Part shown: piece by piece, positions 46,607 through 55,729 of the stretch
Layout of the letters: each line of letters starts with the position of its first letter
How positions within the stretch are numbered: position 1 is the stretch's first letter
Assembly (NCBI GenBank): GCA_963771545.1
Contig: CAVYTX010000004.1
Coordinates: 310,001-374,000 of the forward strand
Length of the DNA: 64,000 bases
From: CAKZLS01 sp963771545
GTDB lineage: Bacteria > Pseudomonadota > Alphaproteobacteria > Rhodospirillales > Defluviicoccaceae
Reading direction: 5' to 3'
Program-made: the position numbers and the translations under genes
Notes under the pieces: generated by a model
Told to the model about the DNA's origin: nothing
Databases searched by the model: none
The model's input: only the letters and a program-made list of their open reading frames with translations

Positions 46607-47785
46607 CTACTCGCCGCCGAGAGCGCGATAAATTTTTTTACCGGCGCGGCCGGTGGGCGGCATGCCGAGACTTTGTTCCGCCTCGGCGATCGCCGAGCGG
46701 GTGACGGGGCCGATCTGCCCGTCCGGCTCGCCGATGTCGTATCCCCTGGCCAGCAGCAGCTTCTGCAGTTGCAGGCGCTCGGCGCGCGACAGGCCGGGAT
46801 CGTCGGTGGGCCACGGCGTTCGAAAGGGCGGATAGCCGGCGAGCCGGTCGGCGAGGTGGGAAATGGCGAGCGCGTAGGACTCGGCTCGATTGTACGAATA
46901 AATCGCATCAAAGTTCCGGAAAACGAGGAATCCCGGCCCTTGCGGTCCGGCGGGCAGCAGCAAACCGGCCTGCCCGCTTCCGGAAAGCGGCGCCCCGTCC
47001 GCCCGCACCACGCCGCGCTGCGTCCACGTGGAGAGTTCGGCCTTGTTGTCGCGTCCCGCCGGCCCGGTGTAGCCCAAGGGAACCTTCACTTCGATCATCC
47101 ACGGCTCGCCGGTCCGCCAGCCGCCGCGATTGAGGTAATTGGCCGTCGAACCCAGCGCGTCGGGGACGGAGCGCACGAGGTCCCGCCGCCCGTCGCCGTC
47201 GAAATCAACGGCGAGGCGTTCGTAGGTGCTCGGGATGAACTGCGTCTGACCGAACGCGCCGGCCCATGAACCGTATAGCTCTTCCAGCGCAAGATCGCCG
47301 CGCTCGACGAGATTGAGCGCCGCGATCAACTCGCCCCGCCAGAAATCCGTGCGCCGCTCTCCCCGGCACGCGAGCGTCGCCAGGGCATGGGGCAGAAAGT
47401 TCCGGCCCGTCAGATTCCCGTAATCGGTTTCCACCCCCCATACCGCCGCGATCACATGGCGGTCGACGCCGAATCGCTGTTCCGCCGCCCGCAGGACCTG
47501 GTCGTGAGCGCGCATCTTGGCTTGGCCATCCTCCACGCGCTGCTCGTCCACCAGAAACCCCAGATAGTCCCAGATGGGCGTCTTGAATTCCGGCTGCACC
47601 TTGGAGACGCGCAGGACGGTCTCGTCCGGTTCCGGAACATTGAGCGCCTCGGCGGCCAGGGACGGGCTGACGCCGGACGCGATGGCGGCGGTCTTCAGGC
47701 TATCCACGCACGATGAAAACTCGGTGGCGGCGGCCGGATCGGTCCAGATGACCCAGAGGACCGCCATTAGGATCGTAAAACGCAT
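46607..47785 (-). CDS. Lytic murein transglycosylase, MltB (SLT_2) family
   Basis: 392 residues from the ATG at 47785. A short signal peptide (about 1-21, ending AAATEF) leads to the catalytic domain, with the active-site Glu in VIAAVWGVETDYGNLTG. FGQTQFIPSTYERLAVDFDGDGRRDLV is the family hallmark, with the GQTQFxPS segment. The last 60 residues are a peptidoglycan-binding type 1 domain (GLSRAERLQLQKLLLARGYDIGEPDGQIGPVTRSAI). It cleaves glycan strands with formation of 1,6-anhydro-MurNAc in the periplasm. It is probably monocistronic. Confidence 0.93.
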   Translation of the reverse strand: MRFTILMAVLWVIWTDPAAATEFSSCVDSLKTAAIASGVSPSLAAEALNVPEPDETVLRVSKVQPEFKTPIWDYLGFLVDEQRVEDGQAKMRAHDQVLRAAEQRFGVDRHVIAAVWGVETDYGNLTGRNFLPHALATLACRGERRTDFWRGELIAALNLVERGDLALEELYGSWAGAFGQTQFIPSTYERLAVDFDGDGRRDLVRSVPDALGSTANYLNRGGWRTGEPWMIEVKVPLGYTGPAGRDNKAELSTWTQRGVVRADGAPLSGSGQAGLLLPAGPQGPGFLVFRNFDAIYSYNRAESYALAISHLADRLAGYPPFRTPWPTDDPGLSRAERLQLQKLLLARGYDIGEPDGQIGPVTRSAIAEAEQSLGMPPTGRAGKKIYRALGGE

Positions 47786-47908
47786 TTCATGGTTCCATTG
47801 AAGTTTTGGCGTCTCCGCCGCGCTGGCCCTATCGCATATTCTCGCCCACCAGTGCAACGAATTGGCATGGTCAAATTGTGACCGGAACTCCGCGTGCGTG
47901 CGTCGCCG

Positions 47909-48904
47909 TCATCCCGGAGTGACGACCAGATCACGGGCATAAGCGAACAGTGCCGGGATTCCGCCGGTGTGCCAGAAGAGAACGGTTTCCCGGTCGGTCA
48001 GCGTGCCCTCGCGGATCAGTTCCAGCATGGCCCCGAACGCCCGCCCCGTGTAAACGGGATCCAGCAGAATGCCCTCGCTGGCCGCCAACAGCCGGATGGC
48101 CTCGCGTTCGAGATCGCCAACTTTTCCATAGCCCTGGCCCGTGAATTGCTGATCCAGGTGAATGCCGGCGGGAGAAAAGCGATGGTCCAGTTGGACTAGA
48201 ACCGCTAGTTCATTACAAAGATCCTGGACGCGCGCGGCAAAGTCCTCTTGCTCGCCTTCCCACTTGTCGATTCCGATCCCGACAATTTCCGCGCCGAGGC
48301 CGAGCATCTCTTTGCCGACCACCAGCCCGGCTTGAGTGCCACCGGAGCTCGACGCGAACACGATGTGGGTGAAGCGGATCCTCGCCGTCTCGGCCTGCTC
48401 CCTCAATTCAGCGAGCGCCGCGATAAAACCCGCCGCTCCGACTGGATTTGAACCTCCATACGGCACCACGTAAGGCCGTCGGCCGGCCGCGCGCAGCATT
48501 TCCGCGACGCGAGGGATATCTTCGCCCTTGGTCCGCTCTCCACACCAATGGATCCGCGCGCCGAGCAGAAGGTCCAAAAGGACGTTGCCGCCGGGTTCCG
48601 CGGGCGCCTCCCCGCCGAGCACCAGGTGACATTCCAGTCCGCACGCCGCGGCGGCCGCCGCCGTCTGCCGGCAGTGGTTCGATTGCATGGCGCCGCCGGT
48701 AACCAGCGTGTCGCGACCCTTGGCCAGGGCGTCGCCGACCAGGAATTCCAGCTTGCGCGTCTTGTTGCCGCCGGTGGCGAGACCGGTTTGGTCGTCCCGC
48801 TTGATGAACAAACGCGGTCCGCCAAGTCGCCAAGATAGCCGCGTCAGCTCCTCGACGGGCGTCGGAAAGAAGCCGAGGTGGCGGCGCGGCAGGTTATCGA
48901 TCAT
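47909..48904 (-). CDS. D-cysteine desulfhydrase / ACC deaminase family PLP enzyme
   Basis: 331 residues from the ATG at 48904; a TTG at 48931 is also possible. FIKRDDQTGLATGGNKTRKLEFLVGDAL holds the PLP-binding Lys in GGNKTRK. TGGAMQSNHCRQTAAAAAACGL is the ACC deaminase/D-cysteine desulfhydrase signature. VFASSSGGTQAGLVVG is the phosphate-binding loop, and VLFWHTGGIPALFAY is the conserved C-terminal segment. Family members degrade D-cysteine to pyruvate, sulfide and ammonia, or ACC to 2-oxobutanoate; the sequence does not separate these by eye. It is 124 bases from the lytic transglycosylase start. Confidence 0.88.
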   Translation of the reverse strand: MIDNLPRRHLGFFPTPVEELTRLSWRLGGPRLFIKRDDQTGLATGGNKTRKLEFLVGDALAKGRDTLVTGGAMQSNHCRQTAAAAAACGLECHLVLGGEAPAEPGGNVLLDLLLGARIHWCGERTKGEDIPRVAEMLRAAGRRPYVVPYGGSNPVGAAGFIAALAELREQAETARIRFTHIVFASSSGGTQAGLVVGKEMLGLGAEIVGIGIDKWEGEQEDFAARVQDLCNELAVLVQLDHRFSPAGIHLDQQFTGQGYGKVGDLEREAIRLLAASEGILLDPVYTGRAFGAMLELIREGTLTDRETVLFWHTGGIPALFAYARDLVVTPG

Positions 48905-49102
48905 CGTTTTGGCGATCCGGTTGACGTTCAACGCGTGCCTATCCGGTTAAGACAGACACCCACTACATATAGAGTAAACGACGCGCCATGCCGACACCGC
49001 CCAATCGGCCGGTTATGACCCAAGACGGACCTTCGCGCCTATAAGTTGGCCCCGTTGCCTCACCATTCCTTGACTTCCCAAAATAGACGACGCGTCTCAT
49101 TT

Positions 49103-49996
49103 CTAGCGTTTACGAAGCATAATCTCACTATTTTTAATCGGGGGAACACATGAAAGGTTCTGTTTACATAAATTTTGTACAATGATACGGTGTGCGTCGT
49201 TCGTGTGTGGTGCCATTGTTAATTTTATTCTGTCTCGTGCTTCACTGCTCAGAGGTACGTCAATAAAATCCGTAACCATTGGGTAATTTGTAAACGCCTC
49301 TGGACGGAATATATCAAGCGGAGGAATGCCGTCTTTAATTGGGCTATCCGGAGCCCAACTCCATATTCCTTCTTCAAGTGCATTAGCACTTGGTGGTGAA
49401 ATTGCTATCATACGAAAACGTACTTCCTCTTCAAAAGACCAGATATTTCTTTTAAGCATTCCAAGTTCGTCTATGTTGTATTTCTTATTATTATTATTAT
49501 CAAATACCTTAATTTGTAAAGGTGTTCCCCGATCAACGTACCTGACGAAAGATGGTCCGTAGACAACGCCATATCCATAAGACATCTTTTCTACAAGTTC
49601 TCCGTTGAAAAAATAACTATTTACGTTTCTTTCAAACATTAACTCTCCGAAATTTATTTTATCCAAATCTAAATATATTTCATTTTTCAAATCACGATCA
49701 TTTGATAGTTTGACAGATTTAGCGTCAAACATTATCGTTGGAAGTTCTATCCTTACGCCCTTTAAATCGGTATATAACTTCCAGAGAGCAACATTTTCGT
49801 GGGGTTTAGAGTTCCAACATGAAGCAAAAACCAGTGTATTTGCTTGCAGATAATCTAAGCTAACTGCTTCTTCAATATCTTCTACTCTATCTAATCTGTT
49901 AAATCTGATGGTTTTTGTTGAAAGTATCATCGCTAAATTTTCAATTTTTGTATAATGGAAGAGAGTTTCTGGAATCGATTTTGGGGATGATCGCAT
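49103..49996 (-). CDS. DUF2971 domain protein in AT-rich patch
   Basis: 297 residues from the ATG at 49996, preceded by AAAAGG nine bases upstream. ETLFHYTKIENLAMILSTKTIRFNRLDRVEDIEE and FASCWNSKPHENVALWKLYTD are the hallmarks of DUF2971, which is often found on mobile and defence-related islands; its function is not established. The gene is far richer in A and T than its surroundings, a sign of transfer. An IS30-type element begins 30 bases upstream of its start and would have displaced the native promoter. The same frame stays open through the IS antisense strand to 50944, which is not believed to be coding. Confidence 0.78.
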   Translation of the reverse strand: MRSSPKSIPETLFHYTKIENLAMILSTKTIRFNRLDRVEDIEEAVSLDYLQANTLVFASCWNSKPHENVALWKLYTDLKGVRIELPTIMFDAKSVKLSNDRDLKNEIYLDLDKINFGELMFERNVNSYFFNGELVEKMSYGYGVVYGPSFVRYVDRGTPLQIKVFDNNNNKKYNIDELGMLKRNIWSFEEEVRFRMIAISPPSANALEEGIWSWAPDSPIKDGIPPLDIFRPEAFTNYPMVTDFIDVPLSSEARDRIKLTMAPHTNDAHRIIVQNLCKQNLSCVPPIKNSEIMLRKR

Positions 49997-50025
49997 CACC
50001 ACATACCTTTTCGTTGAGGGGCTTA

Positions 50026-51050
50026 GATTCACAAACGAAGTGCAACACCGGTATGTTCCGGAGTTGCGATGGGCAAGCATTATGGACAGCTCGATTTTGA
50101 CGAGCGGATTGAGCTTTCCCGGCATCATGATGCCGGGAAAGCTTCGAGCGAGATTGCGAGGATCATGGGGCGTCATCCCTCGACGATCGGACGCGAACTC
50201 AGGCGCAACAGCCTTCCCAAGGGTGGCTACAGGCCGGCCTCGGCGGACCGGATCGCATTGTCGCGCTGCCGGCGATGCTCGCGGATCGAGCGCCTGAGCC
50301 CGCTGAAGGAGCATGTCGACGACCCCCTTGCGATGGGCTGGCCGCCGGAACAGATCTCCGGCAGGCTCAGGCTGCGGGGATCCCGGCACACGGTGAGCCA
50401 CGAGTCGATCTATCGCTATATCTACCGGCCCAAGGTTCGGTCCCAGAAGCTCCACCGCTATCTGGCGCGTGCCAAGGCAACCCGAGGACGGCGGTATTTC
50501 AAGCGCCGCCGCGATCCGATCCTGGGGCGCCGTTCCATCCATGAACGAGACCCAGCCATCGATAACCGGAGCGTTTTCGGCCACTGGGAAGGCGATCTCA
50601 TGCAGTTCCGCACGCAAAAAGGCAATCTCTTGACCGCCGTCGAGCGCAAGACCGGCCTGACCCTGGCCGGCGGCTTGCCAAGCAAGACCGCGGAGGCCAC
50701 CGCCGCCAAACTCACCGCTCTGTTCTCCGTCTTGCCCAAGGCCGCCAGGCGCTCCATCACATTCGACAATGGTTCGGAATTCGCCCAGCACCAGAAGCTG
50801 GAGGGCGGCCTTGGCCTCCTCACCTTCTTCTGTGACCCCTACTCGCCTTGGCAGCGCGGCTCCATCGAAAACGCAAACGGCATTCTCAGGCGCGATCTGC
50901 CACGCAACACCGAGTTCTCCGATTACACCGAGCAGGACATCCAAGACATCGTCTGGGCCAACAACACCACTCCCCGAAAACGTCTCGGCTATCTCACACC
51001 AGCCGAGGCATTCCTAATTCAACTCCGGTCTTGCACTTGAAATGTGAATC
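50026..51050 (+). mobile_element. IS30-family insertion sequence
   Basis: About 1025 bp bounded by imperfect inverted repeats: the left end GATTCACA...AAGTGCAACACCGG (50026-50051) matches the right end read inward from 51050 (GATTCACA...AAGTGCAAGACCGG). It contains one transposase gene filling the element. No target-site duplication is evident in the flanking 3 bases, and the right flank is a truncated gene, so a deletion after insertion is likely. High GC compared with the AT-rich left flank. Confidence 0.88.
50069..51040 (+). CDS. IS30-family transposase
   Basis: 323 residues. The N-terminal helix-turn-helix (YGQLDFDERIELSRHHDAG followed by IARIMGRHPSTIGRELRRN) binds the IS ends. The DDE catalytic core follows: HWEGDLMQF (first Asp), SITFDNGSEF (second Asp) and WQRGSIENANGILRRDLP (Glu in the third motif). 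NNTPRKRLGYLTPAEAF-like sequence closes the protein. All three acidic residues are present, so it appears functional. Full family length. Confidence 0.95.
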   Translation: MGKHYGQLDFDERIELSRHHDAGKASSEIARIMGRHPSTIGRELRRNSLPKGGYRPASADRIALSRCRRCSRIERLSPLKEHVDDPLAMGWPPEQISGRLRLRGSRHTVSHESIYRYIYRPKVRSQKLHRYLARAKATRGRRYFKRRRDPILGRRSIHERDPAIDNRSVFGHWEGDLMQFRTQKGNLLTAVERKTGLTLAGGLPSKTAEATAAKLTALFSVLPKAARRSITFDNGSEFAQHQKLEGGLGLLTFFCDPYSPWQRGSIENANGILRRDLPRNTEFSDYTEQDIQDIVWANNTTPRKRLGYLTPAEAFLIQLRSCT

Positions 51051-51378
51051 CAGCGTACGCCACGCTTTCCATGGAACAAATCTGGCCATTGGCCGGGCGT
51101 CGGACGCCGAGTGGTACGCCTATTCGGCGGCGTGGCTCGTGTACGGCGGGATCCTTCTGGTCTTGGGTATTTGGCGGGGCCATGCCGTCCTGCGGTACGC
51201 CTCGCTCGCCCTGGTCTGGCTTGCCGTGGGCAAGGTGTTTGTGTTCGACATGGGCACATTGGCCGGAATTTACCGCGCTCTCTCGTTCCTGGGCCTCGGT
51301 GCGGTCCTCATCGCCGTCGGTTTCTTCTATCAGCGGTTCGTGTTCATGCGGCCGAACTCGCTATGGCTTGGCCGGTAG
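51051..51378 (+). pseudogene. 3' fragment of a DUF2339 membrane protein gene
   Basis: Only the last about 105 residues remain: EWYAYSAAWLVYGGILLVLGI, AKVFVFD-like VGKVFVFDMGTLAGIYRALSFLGLG and IAVGFFYQRFVF, the conserved end of DUF2339 multi-spanning membrane proteins, normally 800 or more residues long. The frame begins inside the right inverted repeat of the IS30 element, with no start or ribosome binding site. It overlaps the convergent methyltransferase end by 35 bases. Confidence 0.75.
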
Positions 51379-52099
51379 GCCGGTAGGCCGCCAGATACAG
51401 CAGCGTTTCCTCGCGGTCCCGGGGAACCTGGCGGCCTAGGCTTTCGAGCAGGCCGAGGTCGGGGCGGCTCCACCACGGGAACGGTGTCGACACCGTTTCG
51501 GGCCGGAACTCGAAGCCCGCGGTCTTGAGCAGGTCCAGGTACTCCCGGTCGGTTTTCTGGACGTCCATGGGGTGGCGGAACAGCAACCGGATCAGCCACG
51601 AATGAATGTAGCGCCGGCAGGACTCGGCGAACAACAGGACTCCGCCGGGTTTGAGCACCCGATAGAACTCGTGGCCGGCGGCCTCCTGGTCGATGAGATG
51701 GTGAAAGGTCTGATGACAGAACACCATGTCGACGGATTCACCGGGCACGTCCATGGCGGCCGCGTTATTGATGAGGAACTCGACCTTGCCTCGGCATCGC
51801 GCCGCATTGGGAGCCGCCCATTCGCGGACGCTGGAGTCCACGTCGAGAGCAATGATCCGGTTCGGGTGGAAGCGCCGGTCAAGCTGCAATAGCGAATAAC
51901 CGTGGCCGCATCCCACGTCGAGAATGGCGGGGTAGCGGTCCCGCTTGCGGTCAATGAGTTTTTCGAGATGGTCAAGTGAGGGTTTGAGGACGTGTCCCTT
52001 CCACATCCAGGTATTGAGGAACCAGACGCCGAAGGCCGATTCGCGGACCCATTCCTGGCCGCATCGGATCGAATGATCAGGTATCGAATGTCTCCCCAT
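51344..52099 (-). CDS. Class I SAM-dependent methyltransferase of the aryl polyene operon (ApeB-like)
   Basis: 251 residues. AILDVGCGHGYSLLQLDRRF is motif I, IIALDVDSS motif II, VDMVFCHQTFHHL motif III/post-I and LKPGGVLLFAESCRRYIHSW the following strand. It is the last gene of the leftward operon, 27 bases after the ketosynthase stop. In aryl polyene clusters a methyltransferase modifies the aromatic head group; that role is inferred from position. A hairpin lies between the two genes. The 3' end overlaps the DUF2339 stump. Confidence 0.82.
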   Translation of the reverse strand: MGRHSIPDHSIRCGQEWVRESAFGVWFLNTWMWKGHVLKPSLDHLEKLIDRKRDRYPAILDVGCGHGYSLLQLDRRFHPNRIIALDVDSSVREWAAPNAARCRGKVEFLINNAAAMDVPGESVDMVFCHQTFHHLIDQEAAGHEFYRVLKPGGVLLFAESCRRYIHSWLIRLLFRHPMDVQKTDREYLDLLKTAGFEFRPETVSTPFPWWSRPDLGLLESLGRQVPRDREETLLYLAAYRPTGQAIASSAA

Positions 52100-52105
52100 G
52101 GAAAC

Positions 52106-52132
52106 GCCTAAAAAAATAATCTTGTTTTAGGC
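52106..52132 (-). promoter_or_regulatory. Hairpin between ketosynthase stop and methyltransferase start
   Basis: On the minus strand GCCTAAAA and TTTTAGGC form an 8-bp stem around an 11-base AT loop with a T-run on the 3' side. It spans the ketosynthase stop codon and ends six bases before the methyltransferase ATG. It may partly end transcription or hide the ribosome binding site, lowering methyltransferase expression. Confidence 0.4.
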
Positions 52133-53356
52133 CCGCTTCAGAATGATCGACGTGTTGATCCCCCCGAACGCGAAATTGTTGGTCATGACATGCTCCGCCG
52201 AGATCGCCCGGCCCTCGCCCATGAGGTAATCCAGATCGGCGCAGCGGGGGTCCACGTTGTCGAGATTGGCGGTTGGCGCGAACCAGCCTTCGCGCATCAT
52301 GGCGATGGACAACCACGCCTCGATGCCGCCGCACGCACCCAGGGTGTGGCCGAAGTGCCCCTTCAGGGAATGGAAGGGAACCCCGCCGCCGAAAACCTCC
52401 GCCGTGGCGCGCAACTCCGAGACGTCGCCGACGTCGGTGGCCGCGCCGTGACCGCTGATGAAATCGATGGCGTCCGGAGACAGGCCCGCCTGATCGAGCG
52501 CCGCGCGCATGACCACGGCCTGTGTTCCGGATTGCGGCTCGGTAATATGGGCGCCGTCCGCGTTGGTCGCGAACCCGACGACCTCGGCCAGGATATTGGC
52601 TCCCCGGGTTCGTGCGCGCTCGAACTCCTCCAAAACGAGCATGGCCGCGCCCTCGCCGATGACCAGGCCATCGCGGTCCCGGTCGAACGGGCGTGACGCG
52701 GTCTCCGGCGTGTCGTTGCGGACGCTCGTGGCGTACAGGGTGTCGAACACGGCGGCCATGGTCGGGCACAGTTCCTCGGCGCCGCCGGCGATCATCGCGT
52801 CGGCGTGCCCGTGACGGACGGCCTCGAACGCGTAGCCGATCCCTTGCGACCCGGAGGCGCACGCCGAAGACGTGGTGATCACCCTTCCCGTCAGGCCGAA
52901 AAAGACGGCGATGTTGACCGGCGCGGTGTGGCTCATCATTCGGATGTAGCTCGTGGCGTTCAGCCCGGTGGCTTTTCCGGTGTTTATGAAATGGACGAAA
53001 TCCACCGTCGGCGCGGTGGATCCATAGGACGATCCGCAGGCCACGCCCATGCGCCCCGAACGCAGGAACGGATCGTCGAGCAATCCCGCGGCCTCGAGGG
53101 CTAGCTCAGCCGAACGGACGGCGAGGACCGAGACGCGGCCCATGGCCCGCCTCTTTTTTCGCGGATAAATATTGGAATCGTCGAACCAATTCGCCGGTCC
53201 GGCGAGCCGGGTATTGAGATCCACCAGCCGATCCCAATCCTTGATGTAGCGGATGCCGGTCCGCCCCTGGCGCAGGTTGTCTCGAATGGTGGGCCAATCG
53301 CCGCCAAGCGAAGTGATGCCGGCCATGCCGGTTATGGCGACGCGGCGCATCAGCAC
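52127..53356 (-). CDS. 3-oxoacyl-ACP synthase, KAS II-like (ApeR-position ketosynthase)
   Basis: 409 residues of the thiolase fold. The Cys-His-His triad is complete: ITTSSACASGSQGIGYA (Cys about 167), FISGHGAATDVGD and LKGHFGHTLGACGGIEA. GGAEELCPTM and INTSIILKRA are conserved KAS regions. In aryl polyene clusters two such synthases occur; this one is last in the ketoreductase/dehydratase run, the ApeR position. It overlaps the ketoreductase gene by seven bases, so translation is coupled. It extends the polyene chain from malonyl-ACP; the precise step is inferred. Confidence 0.9.
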   Translation of the reverse strand: MLMRRVAITGMAGITSLGGDWPTIRDNLRQGRTGIRYIKDWDRLVDLNTRLAGPANWFDDSNIYPRKKRRAMGRVSVLAVRSAELALEAAGLLDDPFLRSGRMGVACGSSYGSTAPTVDFVHFINTGKATGLNATSYIRMMSHTAPVNIAVFFGLTGRVITTSSACASGSQGIGYAFEAVRHGHADAMIAGGAEELCPTMAAVFDTLYATSVRNDTPETASRPFDRDRDGLVIGEGAAMLVLEEFERARTRGANILAEVVGFATNADGAHITEPQSGTQAVVMRAALDQAGLSPDAIDFISGHGAATDVGDVSELRATAEVFGGGVPFHSLKGHFGHTLGACGGIEAWLSIAMMREGWFAPTANLDNVDPRCADLDYLMGEGRAISAEHVMTNNFAFGGINTSIILKRA

Positions 53357-54093
53357 AGCCCCCCATTGATTGAGATGACCTGGCGGGTGATGTAGGCGGC
53401 CTCGTCGGACAACAGGTAATTAACGAGACCCGCCACCTCGTCCGGCCGGCCCGCGCGGCGAAGCGGAATCGCCTTTACCAATTCGTCCATGGGAAGGTTC
53501 TCGCTCATGGCCGTCTCCACGATACCCGGTGCGACACAGTTGACCGTTATCCCCCTCTTCGCCAGTTCGACCGCGAGTGCCTTGGTGGCGCCCACGATAC
53601 CGGCCTTGGCGGCGCTGTAATTCACCTGTCCGCGATTTCCCACAAGTCCGGATACCGAAGACAGGGTCACGATGCGCCCGCCGTCCCGGCGGCGAATCAT
53701 CGGCATCACGACCGGATGCACCACATTGTAAAATCCATCCAAATTCGTGCGCAACACCAGGTCCCAGTCTTCCCCGCTGAGAGCCGGGAAGGCGTCGTCC
53801 CGGGCGATCCCCGCATTGGCGACAACTGCCCAGAACGCGCCGTGTTCGTCCATGTCGCGCTCCAAGACCTCTCGAACGGCGTTCCGGTCGGCTATGTCGA
53901 AACCGATAGCGTGCGCGGTTCCGCCGGCGCCGGCAATCTCGCCGACCACGGTTTCGGCGCCGTGACGGTCCCGGCCGAAGTGAACGGTGACGGGAAATCC
54001 GGAACCCGCGAGACGAAGCGCGGTGGCGCGGCCGATCCCCTTGCTGGCGCCGGTTACGAGCACGGGGCGGGTGTTCGCGCTCGGATGGGTCAT
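53350..54093 (-). CDS. 3-oxoacyl-ACP reductase (FabG/ApeQ type)
   Basis: 247 residues, classical short-chain dehydrogenase. VTGASKGIGRATALRLA is the NADP-binding glycine motif, VVANAGIARDDAFPAL holds the NAG motif, and the catalytic Ser-Tyr-Lys appears in LSSVSGLVGNRGQVNYSAAKAG. ITVNCVAPGIVETAM and VISINGGLC complete the family pattern. It reduces the 3-keto group after each condensation. The start overlaps the dehydratase stop in an ATGA and the end overlaps the ketosynthase. Confidence 0.92.
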   Translation of the reverse strand: MTHPSANTRPVLVTGASKGIGRATALRLAGSGFPVTVHFGRDRHGAETVVGEIAGAGGTAHAIGFDIADRNAVREVLERDMDEHGAFWAVVANAGIARDDAFPALSGEDWDLVLRTNLDGFYNVVHPVVMPMIRRRDGGRIVTLSSVSGLVGNRGQVNYSAAKAGIVGATKALAVELAKRGITVNCVAPGIVETAMSENLPMDELVKAIPLRRAGRPDEVAGLVNYLLSDEAAYITRQVISINGGLC

Positions 54094-54554
54094 GAAGCGC
54101 CACGCCTAAGGATCGCTTCGGGATTTGCGGGACGATAGACGTTCAAGGAGCCCTCCGCGAAGTTCGTGGTGTCGTCGTCACGGATGGAGCATTCGAATGA
54201 AGCCATGTCGCCGTCGTGGAGGAGCATCCGCGCGGTGATCGTCAGAACCGCGCCGGGCGCCAGATAGGGCCGGCGAACCGTGTATCTGCGGCATCCCAGC
54301 AGAAAACCGAGGGGCGGCGGCAGTCCCTCCTCGAAGCGCCGGAGACCGTCATAGGCGCAGACCGTCTGGGCCATCATCTCAAGCCCCACATAGGACGGGA
54401 CCCCCTTGTCACCGACCGCGAAAACGCAGTGGGGATCGACGCGCGCCTCGGCGGTCACCGTGTCCTCCGCCGCCTCGACGATCCGGTCGATCAACAGCAT
54501 CGGGGCGCGATGGGGAACCAGGCGTTCGATACGGGGGATCTGGAGGGCCGTCAT
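54090..54554 (-). CDS. Hotdog-fold 3-hydroxyacyl-ACP dehydratase (ApeP-like)
   Basis: 154 residues. IERLVPHRAPMLLIDRIVEA with the active-site His, then VPSYVGLEMMAQTVCAYDGL as the hotdog helix, and PLGFLLGCRRYTVRRPYLAPG. It fits the ApeP branch of FabA/FabZ-like dehydratases, which with ApeI forms the polyene double bonds. It overlaps both neighbours by four bases (ATGA). Assignment is strengthened by the gene order. Confidence 0.87.
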   Translation of the reverse strand: MTALQIPRIERLVPHRAPMLLIDRIVEAAEDTVTAEARVDPHCVFAVGDKGVPSYVGLEMMAQTVCAYDGLRRFEEGLPPPLGFLLGCRRYTVRRPYLAPGAVLTITARMLLHDGDMASFECSIRDDDTTNFAEGSLNVYRPANPEAILRRGAS

Positions 54555-55729
54555 TCTCGCCCCAGTATCAGCGCGATATTGTTTCCTCCAAAAGCGTAGG
54601 AGCAGCTCATCATATACCGGGAGTCCGATCGCGCGCCAAGGCCGTCGACCAATTGGATGCGGGGGAGTTCCGGATCACGTTCGCCGTCCCAGAGATGCGG
54701 GGGCAGAACGCCGCCTTGGAGCAACGCAAGCGCGATGAAGGCCGTCTCGCAGGAGCCGGCGGCGCCCAGCATGTGACCGGTCAGCGCCTTGGTCGAACCG
54801 CACGGCAGCCGGCCGCCGAATACCCGGTCGACCATATGCGCCTCCATGGCGTCGTTGAGACGGGTGGCGGTCCCATGCAGGTTGAGATATCCCATTTCCG
54901 CGGGAGCCAATCCCGCGTGCGCGAGCGCCTGGCGCACCGCATTTTCGGCGCCAATTCCTGTAGGGTCGGGCGCGCTCACGTGATACGCATCGGAGCTCTC
55001 GCCCCAGCCGGCCAACCGCAGCGCCGCGGGTTGGCGCGACAGAACGAACAGCGCCGCCCCTTCGCCGATGTTGATGCCGTCCCGATTGCGGCTGAAGGGA
55101 TTGCAGATCCGGCTGGAGGTCGCCTCCAAGGCCGCGAATCCGTTGAGGGTCAGCTCGCACAGGGTGTCCGCGCCTCCGCACACCGCGGCGTCGCAGAGGC
55201 CCGCCTGGATCAGCCGCGCCGCCGAGGCGATGGCCTTGGCTCCCGATGTACAGGCGGTCGCGACGGTGTAGGCTGGTCCGCCGGCACCGAGAAACGAGGC
55301 GAGGAAGAGGGCCGGATCGCCCGGTTCCTGGCGGGCGTAAATGTACCCGTCGGGCCACTTTCCGTCGGTCAGTCTGGCTTTCAACGCGGTTTCGGCGCTT
55401 CGAATTCCGCTGGTGCTGCTGCCGAGCACGACACCGACGCGATCAGGCCCGTGGATGTCCATGATCGCCCGGGCGTCGGCCTCCATCTCCCGCAGGCAAT
55501 GTTGGATCAGGTCATTGTTCCGGCTTCGGCCGCCCTCGACCGTTCTCGACGGAGGCGGCGGCGGGTCGAAGTTCACGCGGCCCACCGGGATCGCCCGGCC
55601 ATCGAGAAGCGCCATGGTCGGCGCGAGCCCGCTTTGATCTCCGGCGAACAGATTGGTCGCCGTGGTCGCGGTATCGGCACCGAGCGGCGAGCTGATGGCA
55701 AATCCGTTGATGTAGATGGGATCGCTCAT
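54551..55729 (-). CDS. 3-oxoacyl-ACP synthase (ApeO-position ketosynthase)
   Basis: 392 residues. The triad is TVATACTSGAKAIASAARLI (Cys), NLHGTATRLNDAMEAH (His) and ALTGHMLGAAGSCETAF (His). GSSTSGIRSAE and YAFGGNNIALILGRE are typical of the proteobacterial ApeO-like subfamily. It should be the main elongating ketosynthase, working with a chain-length factor (ApeC) not found in this window. Four-base overlaps with the dehydratase and the lipoprotein gene. Confidence 0.9.
   Translation of the reverse strand: MSDPIYINGFAISSPLGADTATTATNLFAGDQSGLAPTMALLDGRAIPVGRVNFDPPPPPSRTVEGGRSRNNDLIQHCLREMEADARAIMDIHGPDRVGVVLGSSTSGIRSAETALKARLTDGKWPDGYIYARQEPGDPALFLASFLGAGGPAYTVATACTSGAKAIASAARLIQAGLCDAAVCGGADTLCELTLNGFAALEATSSRICNPFSRNRDGINIGEGAALFVLSRQPAALRLAGWGESSDAYHVSAPDPTGIGAENAVRQALAHAGLAPAEMGYLNLHGTATRLNDAMEAHMVDRVFGGRLPCGSTKALTGHMLGAAGSCETAFIALALLQGGVLPPHLWDGERDPELPRIQLVDGLGARSDSRYMMSCSYAFGGNNIALILGRE

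Noticed and set aside
49997..50944. Continuation of the DUF2971 reading frame upstream to give a 613-residue protein
   Set aside because: This part is the antisense strand of the IS30 transposase; its residues are Pro/Arg/Gly-rich without domain character, and a good ribosome binding site precedes the internal ATG at 49996.
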